Shown: positions 1-8,201 of the stretch, in pieces
Position numbering within the stretch: position 1 is the first letter of the stretch
How the letters are laid out: each line of letters opens with the position of its first letter
Assembly: GCA_041481445.1 (NCBI GenBank)
Contig: JBGPBV010000014.1
Span: 1 to 64,000, forward strand
Source of the DNA: AA29 sp041481445
GTDB lineage: Bacteria > Acidobacteriota > Vicinamibacteria > Fen-336
Length of the DNA stretch: 64,000 nt
Reading direction: 5' to 3'
Notes under the pieces: generated by a model
The model's database searches: none
What the model saw: the letters and a program-made list of their open reading frames with translations, nothing else
Told to the model about the DNA's origin: nothing
Made by a program: the position numbers and the translations under genes

Positions 1-282
1 GACGCGCTCGCGCGCCTCGGCACCGCCCGCGCCGTCCTCCCCCTCCAGGAGGCGGAGGCCGCCCATTCGCACGATCAAGACTTCCGCCGCGCCGCTCGTC
101 ATGCCGTGGCCGAGATCCAGTCTCGTCTCCACGGCGCCTCGCCCGGCCAGCTGTCCCTCGCGTCGCCCGGCCCCGAGGCGGGCGAGCTGAGCCTGGCCGA
201 GGACGCGCAAGGACGCTTGTCGCTGGAGACGACGGAGGATCGCGGCCCCGGGGGGGACGTCGTCCGAAGGCGGATCCCCTAG
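1..282 (+). CDS. HEAT-repeat-like protein, C-terminal part (5' end outside window)
   Basis: The first reading frame is open from the window edge to a TAG at 280-282 and gives the last 93 residues of a protein. The segment looks like the end of an Ala/Arg-rich helical repeat protein (ARRAAxHAVAEIQSRL). It is clearly paralogous to the C-terminus of the HEAT protein encoded at 2019-3401: both have AxxAVAxIQSRLxGAS followed by three short LSL-type motifs (QLSLAS, LSLAED, GRLSL). It precedes the Hsp70-like gene on the same strand by about 50 bp. Molecular function is unknown. The HEAT assignment rests on similarity to the neighbour because the repeat region itself lies outside the window. Confidence 0.75.
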   Translation, partial: DALARLGTARAVLPLQEAEAAHSHDQDFRRAARHAVAEIQSRLHGASPGQLSLASPGPEAGELSLAEDAQGRLSLETTEDRGPGGDVVRRRIP

Positions 283-297
283 GGAGAGGTGCGGCCG

Positions 298-326
298 TTG
301 CTTTGCCCGCCGCCCGCTCCTAGAGT
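298..326 (+). promoter_or_regulatory. Predicted sigma70 promoter for the Hsp70-like gene
   Basis: TTGCTT (298-303), a 17 bp spacer and TAGAGT (321-326) form a plausible promoter just after the preceding stop codon. Only eight bases separate the -10 box from the ATG at 335, and no Shine-Dalgarno sequence is present, so the transcript may be leaderless or nearly so. Confidence 0.45.
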
Positions 327-334
327 GGGCGGCC

Positions 335-2011
335 ATGGCCGGCTGGGCGCTCGACCTCGGGACCACCAACACGGGGATCGCGGAATGGGACGACGACGCC
401 GGCCAGCCGCGGCTGGTGGAGCTGCCCGCGATCTGCCGGGACCGCAATGGCCGCGAGCCCCTGGAGGCACCGCGCCTGGTGCCCTCCGCGGTCGACCTCC
501 TCGACCGTCCGGCCTTCTTCGACCGCCTCGGACGCTGGCCGCCCCTCGAGCGCCGGGTCTTCGTCGGCCACCGGGCGCGCATCGGCCGCCCCGCCCTCGA
601 CCGCAACTACGGGGTGACCCACCCCTCGTTCGTGCCGACCTTCAAGCCCGCCCTGGCCACGGAGTCGCTGCGGCCCATGGCCCGTGTCGGCCGCGAGGTG
701 GTCACGGCCCGCGCGGCCGCCCACGCCTTCCTGCGCGAGCTCCTCGGCGAGGTGAAGGCGGCGACCGGGCACCGGCCGCGAGACCTCGTGGTCACCTCTC
801 CCGTCACCGCGTTCGAGACGTACCGTGCCGAGGTCCAGGCCATCCTGAAGCGGCTGGGCGTGTCGCGGGTCCGTTTCGTCGACGAGCCGGTGGCGGCCGC
901 CCTCGGTTACGGGCTGAGCCTGAGCGAGGACCGGACGGTGCTCGTGGTCGACATCGGCGGCGGGACCATGCACGTCGTCCTCGTCCGCATGTCCGCCCAC
1001 GGTGCGCTCAGCGGCCAGGCCACCGTCCTGGCCAAGCGCGGGCGCGAGCTGGGCGGCAACGCCGTGGACGGGTGGGTGCTTGCCGACCTGTGCCGCGAGA
1101 TGGGAAACCCGCTCGAGGAGACGGCGGACGACGAGGGCACGCGCCTGTGGCGGCGCCTCATGCTCGCAGAGGCCTGCCGGGTCAAGGAGGCCGTCTTCTT
1201 CGACGAGAGCGCGGAGTTCCTCTTCACGCCCGCCGGCGCCTCGCGCGCCGCCCGCGGCCCCGGGACCGGCTACGTCGCCTTCACCCGCGCGCGTCTTTCC
1301 CAGATCCTGGATACGAGCGGCTTCCTGCGCGGCCTGGCCGTCTCCCTGGACGACGTGCTCGAGCAGGGCCGGGTGGCCGCGGGGGCGATCGACGACGTCC
1401 TGCTCGTGGGCGGCTCCACGCTGCTGCCCGGCGTCTATCCCCTGCTCGAGCAGCGTTTCGAGCGGCGCCGCCTCCGGGCCTGGCAGCCGTTCGAGGCGGT
1501 GGCCTACGGCGCGGCCGCCTTCGCCGCCGACCGCATGGCCGCGCGCGACTTCATCGTCCACGACTACGCGTTCGTGACCCACGACGCGGCCACCGGCGCG
1601 GCCCAGCACACGGTGATCGTGCCCCGGGGGACCCGCTTCCCCACCCCGAAAGCGTTCTGGAAGCGGCAGCTCGTGCCCACCTGCGCCCTGGGCGTGGAGG
1701 AGACGACCTTCAAGCTCGTCATCTGCGAGGTGTCCCGCGGCGACGGACAAGACCGCCGCTTCGTGTGGGACGCCGCCGGCGACCTCCACAAGGTGGGCGG
1801 CACGGCCGGCGACGCCGAGGTCGTCGTGCCCCTCAACGCCTCCGCGCCGACGCTGGGTTACCTCGACCCTCCCCACTCCCCGCGTGATCGCCGGCCGAGA
1901 CTGGAGATCGCCTTCGGCGTGAACGCGGAGCGATGGCTGGTGGCCACGGTCCACGACCTCCTCACCCGGCGCGAGCTCATGAGCAGCGAGCCGGTGGTGC
2001 GGCTGCTGTGA
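335..2011 (+). CDS. Hsp70 (DnaK/YegD)-family ATPase-like protein
   Basis: This is a 558-residue actin-fold ATPase of the Hsp70 superfamily. The phosphate-1 loop DLGTTNTG is at residues 7-14, an EPVAAALGYG connect motif near 184-194, phosphate-2 DIGGGT near 206-211, and the adenosine motif DDVLLVGGST near 353-362. It is shorter than DnaK (about 640). The C-terminal 150 residues resemble a reduced beta substrate-binding region without the helical lid and without the DnaK EEVD-like tail, so it is a specialised Hsp70 rather than the housekeeping chaperone. It sits between two paralogous HEAT-repeat proteins, with only 7 bp before the next gene, which suggests a cytoplasmic or membrane-associated chaperone working with those partners. 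The client is unknown. Confidence 0.85.
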   Translation: MAGWALDLGTTNTGIAEWDDDAGQPRLVELPAICRDRNGREPLEAPRLVPSAVDLLDRPAFFDRLGRWPPLERRVFVGHRARIGRPALDRNYGVTHPSFVPTFKPALATESLRPMARVGREVVTARAAAHAFLRELLGEVKAATGHRPRDLVVTSPVTAFETYRAEVQAILKRLGVSRVRFVDEPVAAALGYGLSLSEDRTVLVVDIGGGTMHVVLVRMSAHGALSGQATVLAKRGRELGGNAVDGWVLADLCREMGNPLEETADDEGTRLWRRLMLAEACRVKEAVFFDESAEFLFTPAGASRAARGPGTGYVAFTRARLSQILDTSGFLRGLAVSLDDVLEQGRVAAGAIDDVLLVGGSTLLPGVYPLLEQRFERRRLRAWQPFEAVAYGAAAFAADRMAARDFIVHDYAFVTHDAATGAAQHTVIVPRGTRFPTPKAFWKRQLVPTCALGVEETTFKLVICEVSRGDGQDRRFVWDAAGDLHKVGGTAGDAEVVVPLNASAPTLGYLDPPHSPRDRRPRLEIAFGVNAERWLVATVHDLLTRRELMSSEPVVRLL

Positions 2012-2018
2012 GGCGTCG

Positions 2019-3401
2019 ATGAACCCCCTGTTGGAGCCACTCCTCAAGGCGGCTCCGGGCGTGGTCCTGTTCGGCGTCCGGATCTGGTTCTGGCTGCGGC
2101 TCTTGCTGCGCCCCACCCCGCGGTATCCGTTTCCCGCCTGGCCGCTGGCCGCCGAGGCCTGTCACCTGGCCCCGCTGGGGGGAGATGCGTGGGTGGCCCG
2201 CGGCGAGGGAAAGGAGGCGGACCTCCGCGTGCGGTTCCAGACGTGGTCGGTGGGAACCAACGTGCACGGCACGCGTGTCTTCATCGACGCCCCCGACCGC
2301 TGGATCGTGAGCCTCGGCCTCTCGCGGGAGGGCCTGGCCACGGAGCGGGCCAAGGAGCGCGGCGCCCGCGAGATCGAGACCGGCGACGACGCCTTCGACG
2401 ACGCGTTCTACGTGACCGGGCCCGAGACCGCCGTGCGCGCGGTCCTCGACGACGCGACGCGACGGCTGCTCCTGGGCCTCCTGGTCGAGGTCGACCTGGA
2501 GATCGTCAACGGCCAGCTGCGGGGACAGGTCGCCTACGGGGGAGGTGTGGTGTCCCTCCATGCGCGGCTGCTCTCGCGCACGCTGCCCGTCCTCTTCGAC
2601 GCGGCGCGGCGCCTGCGGCGGCCCTCCGACATCGTCGCCCGCCTGGCCCACAACGCGCGGACCGACCGCAGCGACCGCGCCCGGCGCGAGAACCTGCTGT
2701 GCCTCGCGCGCGACTATCCGGACGCGGAGACGACGCGCGAGACGATCCGGGCCGCCTGCACGGACCCCAGCTCCGAGGTGCGCGTGCGCGCCGCCGTCGC
2801 CCTCGGCGAGGAGGGGCGGCCCGTGCTGCTCGCGCTCGTGCGGGACCCGGACGAAGACGACTTGCCCACCGCTCGTGCCCTTGCCACCCTGGGCGATCGC
2901 CTGGCCACGGACGAGGTGGGGACCCTCCTCGGCCACGCCCTCCGCGCGCACCGGATGGAGACCGCCCGCGAGTGCCTCCTCCGGCTCGGCCGGCACGGCG
3001 ACGAGGGCGCAGTCGCCGCCATCGCGAAGGTGATGGCGGTCGACCGCGGGCCGCTCGCGGTGGCGGCCGCGCAGGCCCTGGCCAAGAGCGGCCGGCCGGA
3101 GGCGGAGGCGCCGCTGCTGGCCGCGCTCGCCCACGGCTCTCCCGAGCTGCGGCGGGAGGCGGCGACCGCCCTCGGCCGAGTCGGCTCCCCCGCCTCCGTG
3201 CTGGCCCTCAAGGACATCGAGTCGCGCGACGCCGACGACGCCACGCGGCGGGCGGCGCGCCAGGCGGTGGCCGCCATCCAGTCGCGCCTCCCGGGCGCCT
3301 CCGCCGGCCAGCTCTCGCTCGCCTCCACGGATGCGGGGGCGCTGAGCCTGGCCGAGGACGAGAGCGGGCGCCTCTCCCTGGACCAACCCCGGAAGCCCTG
3401 A
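2019..3401 (+). CDS. Membrane-anchored HEAT-repeat protein
   Basis: This 460-residue protein starts with a hydrophobic segment (about residues 13-31, GVVLFGVRIWFWLRLLL) that could anchor it to the inner membrane. A globular region (about 40-200) follows, containing the pattern TGDDAFDDAFYVTG. HEAT/armadillo-like Ala/Leu/Arg-rich helical repeats run from about 225 to 430. The tail repeats the LSL signature seen in the paralogue at the window start. It begins 7 bp after the Hsp70-like stop codon, so the two are probably co-transcribed and translated in step. HEAT repeats are protein-binding scaffolds; a co-chaperone or adaptor role with the Hsp70-like protein is inferred from position only. Confidence 0.75.
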   Translation: MNPLLEPLLKAAPGVVLFGVRIWFWLRLLLRPTPRYPFPAWPLAAEACHLAPLGGDAWVARGEGKEADLRVRFQTWSVGTNVHGTRVFIDAPDRWIVSLGLSREGLATERAKERGAREIETGDDAFDDAFYVTGPETAVRAVLDDATRRLLLGLLVEVDLEIVNGQLRGQVAYGGGVVSLHARLLSRTLPVLFDAARRLRRPSDIVARLAHNARTDRSDRARRENLLCLARDYPDAETTRETIRAACTDPSSEVRVRAAVALGEEGRPVLLALVRDPDEDDLPTARALATLGDRLATDEVGTLLGHALRAHRMETARECLLRLGRHGDEGAVAAIAKVMAVDRGPLAVAAAQALAKSGRPEAEAPLLAALAHGSPELRREAATALGRVGSPASVLALKDIESRDADDATRRAARQAVAAIQSRLPGASAGQLSLASTDAGALSLAEDESGRLSLDQPRKP

Positions 3402-3411
3402 GGGCGGCGCC

Positions 3412-5100
3412 TTAGTAGAGGCCGAGGTCGTCGATGAGGATCGAGCCCTGGGTCCCGGCCTTGTCCGACCCCGTGTCCACCACGAAGACGATCTGCCGGA
3501 CCTTGTCCAGGTCGAGGCGGCCGTCCGTCTTCGGGTTCAGCGATCGCATGGCGGCGAAGGGCAGGGCCACGCGGCGCCACTCCGGCTCCGTGCGCACGGA
3601 GGCGAACCACCACTCGGTGCCCTCGTCGGCGGAGGCGGGGTTGGCGTCGCGCACCTGCACCCAGACGCGGTACTCGCCGTCGCCGCGGACGGCGAACACG
3701 AGCCCCTGCGCGCGGCTGAGGTCGCGCGGCTCGCGGCTCACCAGCGCGCACCACACGTAGGGCCGCCCCGGCCCCGGGGCGCCCAGGCGGAACTGCATCC
3801 GCGCCGCGCCCGAGCCGTCGGGTCCCGCCTTCGGCGCGAGCACGTCCGGCGCCATCGTCGAGGAAGGATCGACCTCCGCGTGGAAGCTCGTGGGCCCGTC
3901 GAACGAGTCGATCGTCCGCGTCGCCTTTGGCGCCGGGGACGGAGGCGGCCAGGCCGCGCCCTCGGCGCGGGCCTTCGCCTCCGGCGCCGCGAAGACCGCG
4001 ATCGGGTTCGAGAGGACCCAGGGCACGTGCCATCCGGGCACCCGCGCCTCGACCCGGTACACGCCGGGGCCCGGCACGGCGACGTCGACCCCGCGCGCCT
4101 CCTCGGCGATCGGCCGGCCGTCCCGGAGCAGGCGGAGCCGGGTCCCGTCCGGCACTCGACCCCCCGCGCGCAGCCGCAGCCCGGGCTCGGGAGGCACGAC
4201 GTCGCCCATGGACCAGGGCTGGCGGGCCGGGTCGGCGGCCTCCACCGCCGTGAACGAGAAGCCGTCCGCGGGGGCCAGCGCGTCGAGGGCGAGGTAGCTC
4301 CGTCCCACGGCCAGCGCGCGCACGATGGCGGGCCCGTCGACCGACGCGTCTCCAGTGAGCGGCCGGCTCAGCAGGACGTGGTTGCGGGCGACCTTGAAGA
4401 GGGACGCGTACGACGGGAAGCGCAGCGTGCGGTCCCCGCCCAGCGCCAACTGCCCGTGGGCGTCCGCCCCGGCCAGGGCGGCCGCGGATCGGCGGGCCAG
4501 GAGCGCGTCCCAGCGGGCCAGGGCCTCGACGGGCTCGGTGAGGCTGCCCAGGAGCGCGTACTCGTGGTTGAGCGGATAGAGCGCGAGCGTGCGCACGAGC
4601 CGCGCCCCTCCCGCCGCCCGCCACTGGCTGTCGCCGTTGATCACCTCCAGCCCCCACGGGCCCGGCATCTCCCAGGCCGTCCACCGGAAATCCGCGCGCG
4701 GAGAGGTGGGATGGGCGGCGAAGGCGGCGCCGTGCAGGGCGTAGACGTCGTCGAAGGCGTCGCGGGCGTCCCCGGAGAAGCGGAAGGCGGGGTCGGGAAT
4801 GCCGAGGCCGAGGACGTGGCCGGCGGTGGTCGAGATCTCGGTGCCCACGATCACGAGCAGGCCCTCGTGGTACCCCTCCCAGCGCTTGGCCTCGAGGGTG
4901 TTGTGATCGGTGATGACGACGAACCCCAGCCCGGCCGCCCGGGCCGCCGCGATCACCTCTTCGGGCGTGGCCGCCCCGTCCGAGAGCGTGGTGTGGACGT
5001 GGACCACGCCCGACACCCGGTGGTATCCGTCGTGCGGCTGGTCCCCCACCACCGGGCGCGCGCGCCAGCGGGCGACGCGCGCGGCTCCGGCGACGAGCAC
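3412..5100 (-). CDS. PHP-domain metal-dependent phosphoesterase-like protein with C-terminal beta-sandwich
   Basis: The N-terminal half is a PHP domain of the CehA/McbA type. From the GTG at 5100, metal-ligand motifs are HVHTTLSDG (34-42), ITDHN (63-67), AAHPTSP (128-134) and GADAHG (211-216). The last 160 residues look like a CIA30/CBM-like beta-sandwich ending in ILIDDLGLY. The substrate is unknown. Reading upstream of 5100, the frame continues with TIALAVVALVLVAGAARVARW preceded by Arg-rich residues, which looks like a signal anchor, but I see no ATG, GTG or TTG there. The true start is therefore unsettled and may be a rare codon near 5100-5155. It follows metK by 53 bp on the same strand and converges on the HEAT gene. 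Confidence 0.75.
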   Translation of the reverse strand: MLVAGAARVARWRARPVVGDQPHDGYHRVSGVVHVHTTLSDGAATPEEVIAAARAAGLGFVVITDHNTLEAKRWEGYHEGLLVIVGTEISTTAGHVLGLGIPDPAFRFSGDARDAFDDVYALHGAAFAAHPTSPRADFRWTAWEMPGPWGLEVINGDSQWRAAGGARLVRTLALYPLNHEYALLGSLTEPVEALARWDALLARRSAAALAGADAHGQLALGGDRTLRFPSYASLFKVARNHVLLSRPLTGDASVDGPAIVRALAVGRSYLALDALAPADGFSFTAVEAADPARQPWSMGDVVPPEPGLRLRAGGRVPDGTRLRLLRDGRPIAEEARGVDVAVPGPGVYRVEARVPGWHVPWVLSNPIAVFAAPEAKARAEGAAWPPPSPAPKATRTIDSFDGPTSFHAEVDPSSTMAPDVLAPKAGPDGSGAARMQFRLGAPGPGRPYVWCALVSREPRDLSRAQGLVFAVRGDGEYRVWVQVRDANPASADEGTEWWFASVRTEPEWRRVALPFAAMRSLNPKTDGRLDLDKVRQIVFVVDTGSDKAGTQGSILIDDLGLY

Positions 5101-5153
5101 GAGGGCGACGACGGCGAGGGCGATCGTCCGGAGGCGATGGCCCGGGACGGCCC

Positions 5154-6305
5154 CTACTTCCGCAGCACGCCCCGCAGCGCGTCGGCCTTGTCGGTGCGCT
5201 CCCAGGTGAACTCCTCCTCGTTGCGCCCGAAGTGGCCGTAGGCGGCCGTCTTCTTGTAGATGGGGCGCCGGAGGTTGAGGTACTCGATGATGCCCTTGGG
5301 CGTGAGGGGGAAGATCTGGCGGATGGCCTCCACGATCCTGGCTTCGTCGATCTTGCCCGTGCCCTGGGTATCCGCCATCACGGACACGGGGTCGGCCACG
5401 CCGATGGCGTAGGCGATCTGCAGCTCGAGGCGGTCGGCCAGGCCCGCGGCCACGATGTTCTTCGCGATGTGGCGCGCCATGTAGGAGGCGGAGCGGTCCA
5501 CCTTCGTGGGGTCCTTGCCGGAGAAGGCGCCCCCGCCGTGGCTGCCGACCCCGCCGTAGGTGTCGACGATGATCTTGCGGCCGGTCAGGCCGCAGTCGCC
5601 CTGCGGGCCTCCCACCACGAAGCGGCCGGTCGGATTGATGAAGTACTTGGTCTTGGAATCGAGGAGGTTCGAAGGGATGACGGCGTGGACGACCTTCTCC
5701 AGTATGTCCTCGCGGATGGTCTCGATCTTCACCAGGCTCGAGTGCTGGGCGGAGATGATCACGGCCTCGATGCGGACGGGCCGCGCGCCGTCGTACTCGA
5801 CGGTGACCTGGCTCTTGCCGTCCGGGCGGAGGTAGTCGAGGATCTCGTCCTTCCGCACCTGGCTGAGCCGCCGGGTGAGCTTGTGGGCGAGCATGATGGG
5901 CAGCGGCATCAGCTCTTCCGTCTCGTTGCAGGCGAAGCCGAACATCAGCCCCTGGTCCCCCGCCCCGCCCGGATCGACGCCCATCGCGATGTCGGGGGAC
6001 TGCTCGTGGAGGGCCGAGATCACGGCGCAGGTCTCGTAGTCGAAGCCATACTTGGCCCGCGTGTAGCCCACGCCCTTGATCGTCTCGCGCACGATCCCCG
6101 GCAGGTCGGCGTAGCCGGTGGTGGTCACTTCGCCGGCGATGAAGGCGAGGCCGGTGGTGACCATGGTCTCGCAGGCCACCCGGCTCAGCGGGTCCCTCGC
6201 CAGCAGCGCGTCCAGTATGGCGTCCGAGATCTGGTCGGCGATCTTGTCGGGATGCCCCTCGGTCACCGATTCCGAGGTGAAGAGGTGGCGGCCGTTCTTT
6301 CCCAT
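5154..6305 (-). CDS. metK: S-adenosylmethionine synthetase
   Basis: MetK makes S-adenosylmethionine from methionine and ATP with release of phosphate and pyrophosphate. The 383-residue product matches the usual length. It has the ATP-binding GHPDK motif at residues 17-21, the GAGDQG motif near 113, and the glycine-rich GGGAFSGKD loop near residue 255 followed by KVDRSASY. The ATG at 6305 has a strong GGAGGA ribosome site about 7 bases upstream. The gene has its own predicted promoter (6371-6400), so it can be expressed separately from the upstream xerD gene. The roughly 60-base leader contains a bulged hairpin, but I do not recognise a known SAM riboswitch consensus. Confidence 0.98.
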   Translation of the reverse strand: MGKNGRHLFTSESVTEGHPDKIADQISDAILDALLARDPLSRVACETMVTTGLAFIAGEVTTTGYADLPGIVRETIKGVGYTRAKYGFDYETCAVISALHEQSPDIAMGVDPGGAGDQGLMFGFACNETEELMPLPIMLAHKLTRRLSQVRKDEILDYLRPDGKSQVTVEYDGARPVRIEAVIISAQHSSLVKIETIREDILEKVVHAVIPSNLLDSKTKYFINPTGRFVVGGPQGDCGLTGRKIIVDTYGGVGSHGGGAFSGKDPTKVDRSASYMARHIAKNIVAAGLADRLELQIAYAIGVADPVSVMADTQGTGKIDEARIVEAIRQIFPLTPKGIIEYLNLRRPIYKKTAAYGHFGRNEEEFTWERTDKADALRGVLRK

Positions 6306-6370
6306 CCTGTCGTTCCTCCGGACGTCGCGTCCCTAGGACGGCTCTTTTCGAGACCGCCCCAAAAGCAGGT

Positions 6371-6400
6371 AGGGTACCACCCAGCCGGAGAGACGGTCAA
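6371..6400 (-). promoter_or_regulatory. Predicted metK promoter
   Basis: On the minus strand TTGACC (6395-6400), an 18 bp spacer and TACCCT (6371-6376) lie between the xerD stop and the metK start. The same two hexamers with the same 18 bp spacing occur at 58836-58865, which supports the call. Transcription would start near 6364, leaving about 60 bases of leader. That leader can fold GGGCGG-T-CTC with GAGCCGTCC around a GAAAA loop. Confidence 0.55.
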
Positions 6401-6415
6401 TCGACGGTATGACAC

Positions 6416-7309
<894 letters not shown>

Positions 7310-7311
7310 GC

Positions 7312-8094
7312 CTAGAGGGAGATCTCGAGGCCGAACGTCCAGCCGCTGAGCTTGATCTTCAGGTGGCTCACGCCGTCCTTGCCGTCCAGGGAGAGATAGC
7401 GGTAGCCGCCCATGGCGGCCAGGCGGTCGGAGATGTGGAGCCGGAGGGAGGTCTCCGCCTCCAGCGCGCTCCCGCCGCCGAGGCCCCCGCCCGTGACCTC
7501 GCCCTCGATGCTCACGCGGCTGGCGTAGAGGCGGGTGGCCACGCCGATGACGGGCTCGACCTGGGTGATGGTGTCGATCTCACGCAAGTTGAGGGAGGCG
7601 TTCACGACCGAGGTGTCCACGTCGAACACCTTGGCCCCCCCCACCACTCCCAGGAACCCGTGTGACCCCTTGAGGAAGTCGAACTCGAGGTCCGCGCTGA
7701 AGTACGAGCCCTTGATCGAGCTGACCACGTGATCGAAGCGCGCGTACCGCGTCTCCCCGTAGGTGAAGGCGGTGTGCTCCTGGGTGTCCCCGGTGTAGTC
7801 GATCGGGGTGTAGGACCCGCGGAATTTCCAGCCCCGCTTGAACTGGATGATGCCGCGGACGTCGAACGTGCGCGTGTCGGAGAGGGCGAGGTCGTCGATG
7901 ACGTCGACGACCGACCCCTCCTTGCTCTCGAAGCCCTTCTGGGCCTCGCCGGTCAGGCCGGGCCGGAACTCGCTGTACTGCAGGCGCAAGCCGTACTTCT
8001 CCGCCGACGGCAGGTTCGACGGGTCCTGGGCCCCGGCCGTGCCCGCGAGCGAGAACGCGATCAGCGCCGCGCCGCCGGTCCAACCTCGCAGCAT
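7312..8094 (-). CDS. Predicted outer-membrane beta-barrel protein
   Basis: The 260-residue product starts at ATG 8094, with GAGGAGG just upstream, and has a clear Sec signal peptide ending near AGTAGAQ (residues 17-23). The mature part is rich in alternating polar/aromatic strands (for example RTFDVRGIIQFKRGWKFRGSY and YFSADLEFDFLKG). It ends in a terminal-strand-like stretch, LKIKLSGWTFGLEISL, which fits an outer-membrane beta-barrel of about 10-12 strands. I recognise no specific family. It lies between murJ and xerD on the same strand. A longer open frame extends upstream of 8094 across murJ, but it has GC-shadow composition and is not the gene. Confidence 0.7.
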   Translation of the reverse strand: MLRGWTGGAALIAFSLAGTAGAQDPSNLPSAEKYGLRLQYSEFRPGLTGEAQKGFESKEGSVVDVIDDLALSDTRTFDVRGIIQFKRGWKFRGSYTPIDYTGDTQEHTAFTYGETRYARFDHVVSSIKGSYFSADLEFDFLKGSHGFLGVVGGAKVFDVDTSVVNASLNLREIDTITQVEPVIGVATRLYASRVSIEGEVTGGGLGGGSALEAETSLRLHISDRLAAMGGYRYLSLDGKDGVSHLKIKLSGWTFGLEISL

Positions 8095-8201
8095 CCCTGC
8101 CTCCTCTCCCTCGCGCGCACCCCGAGCGTCCACTCGCACGGCGCGCGCGAGACACGATACGTCCGGGGGCGGACAGGCCGGGTCCCCTGGGGCGGACCGG
8201 C

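Noticed and set aside
6306..6370. SAM riboswitch upstream of metK
   Set aside because: The leader is too short, and no SAM-I, SAM-II or SAM-IV type conserved core was recognised.
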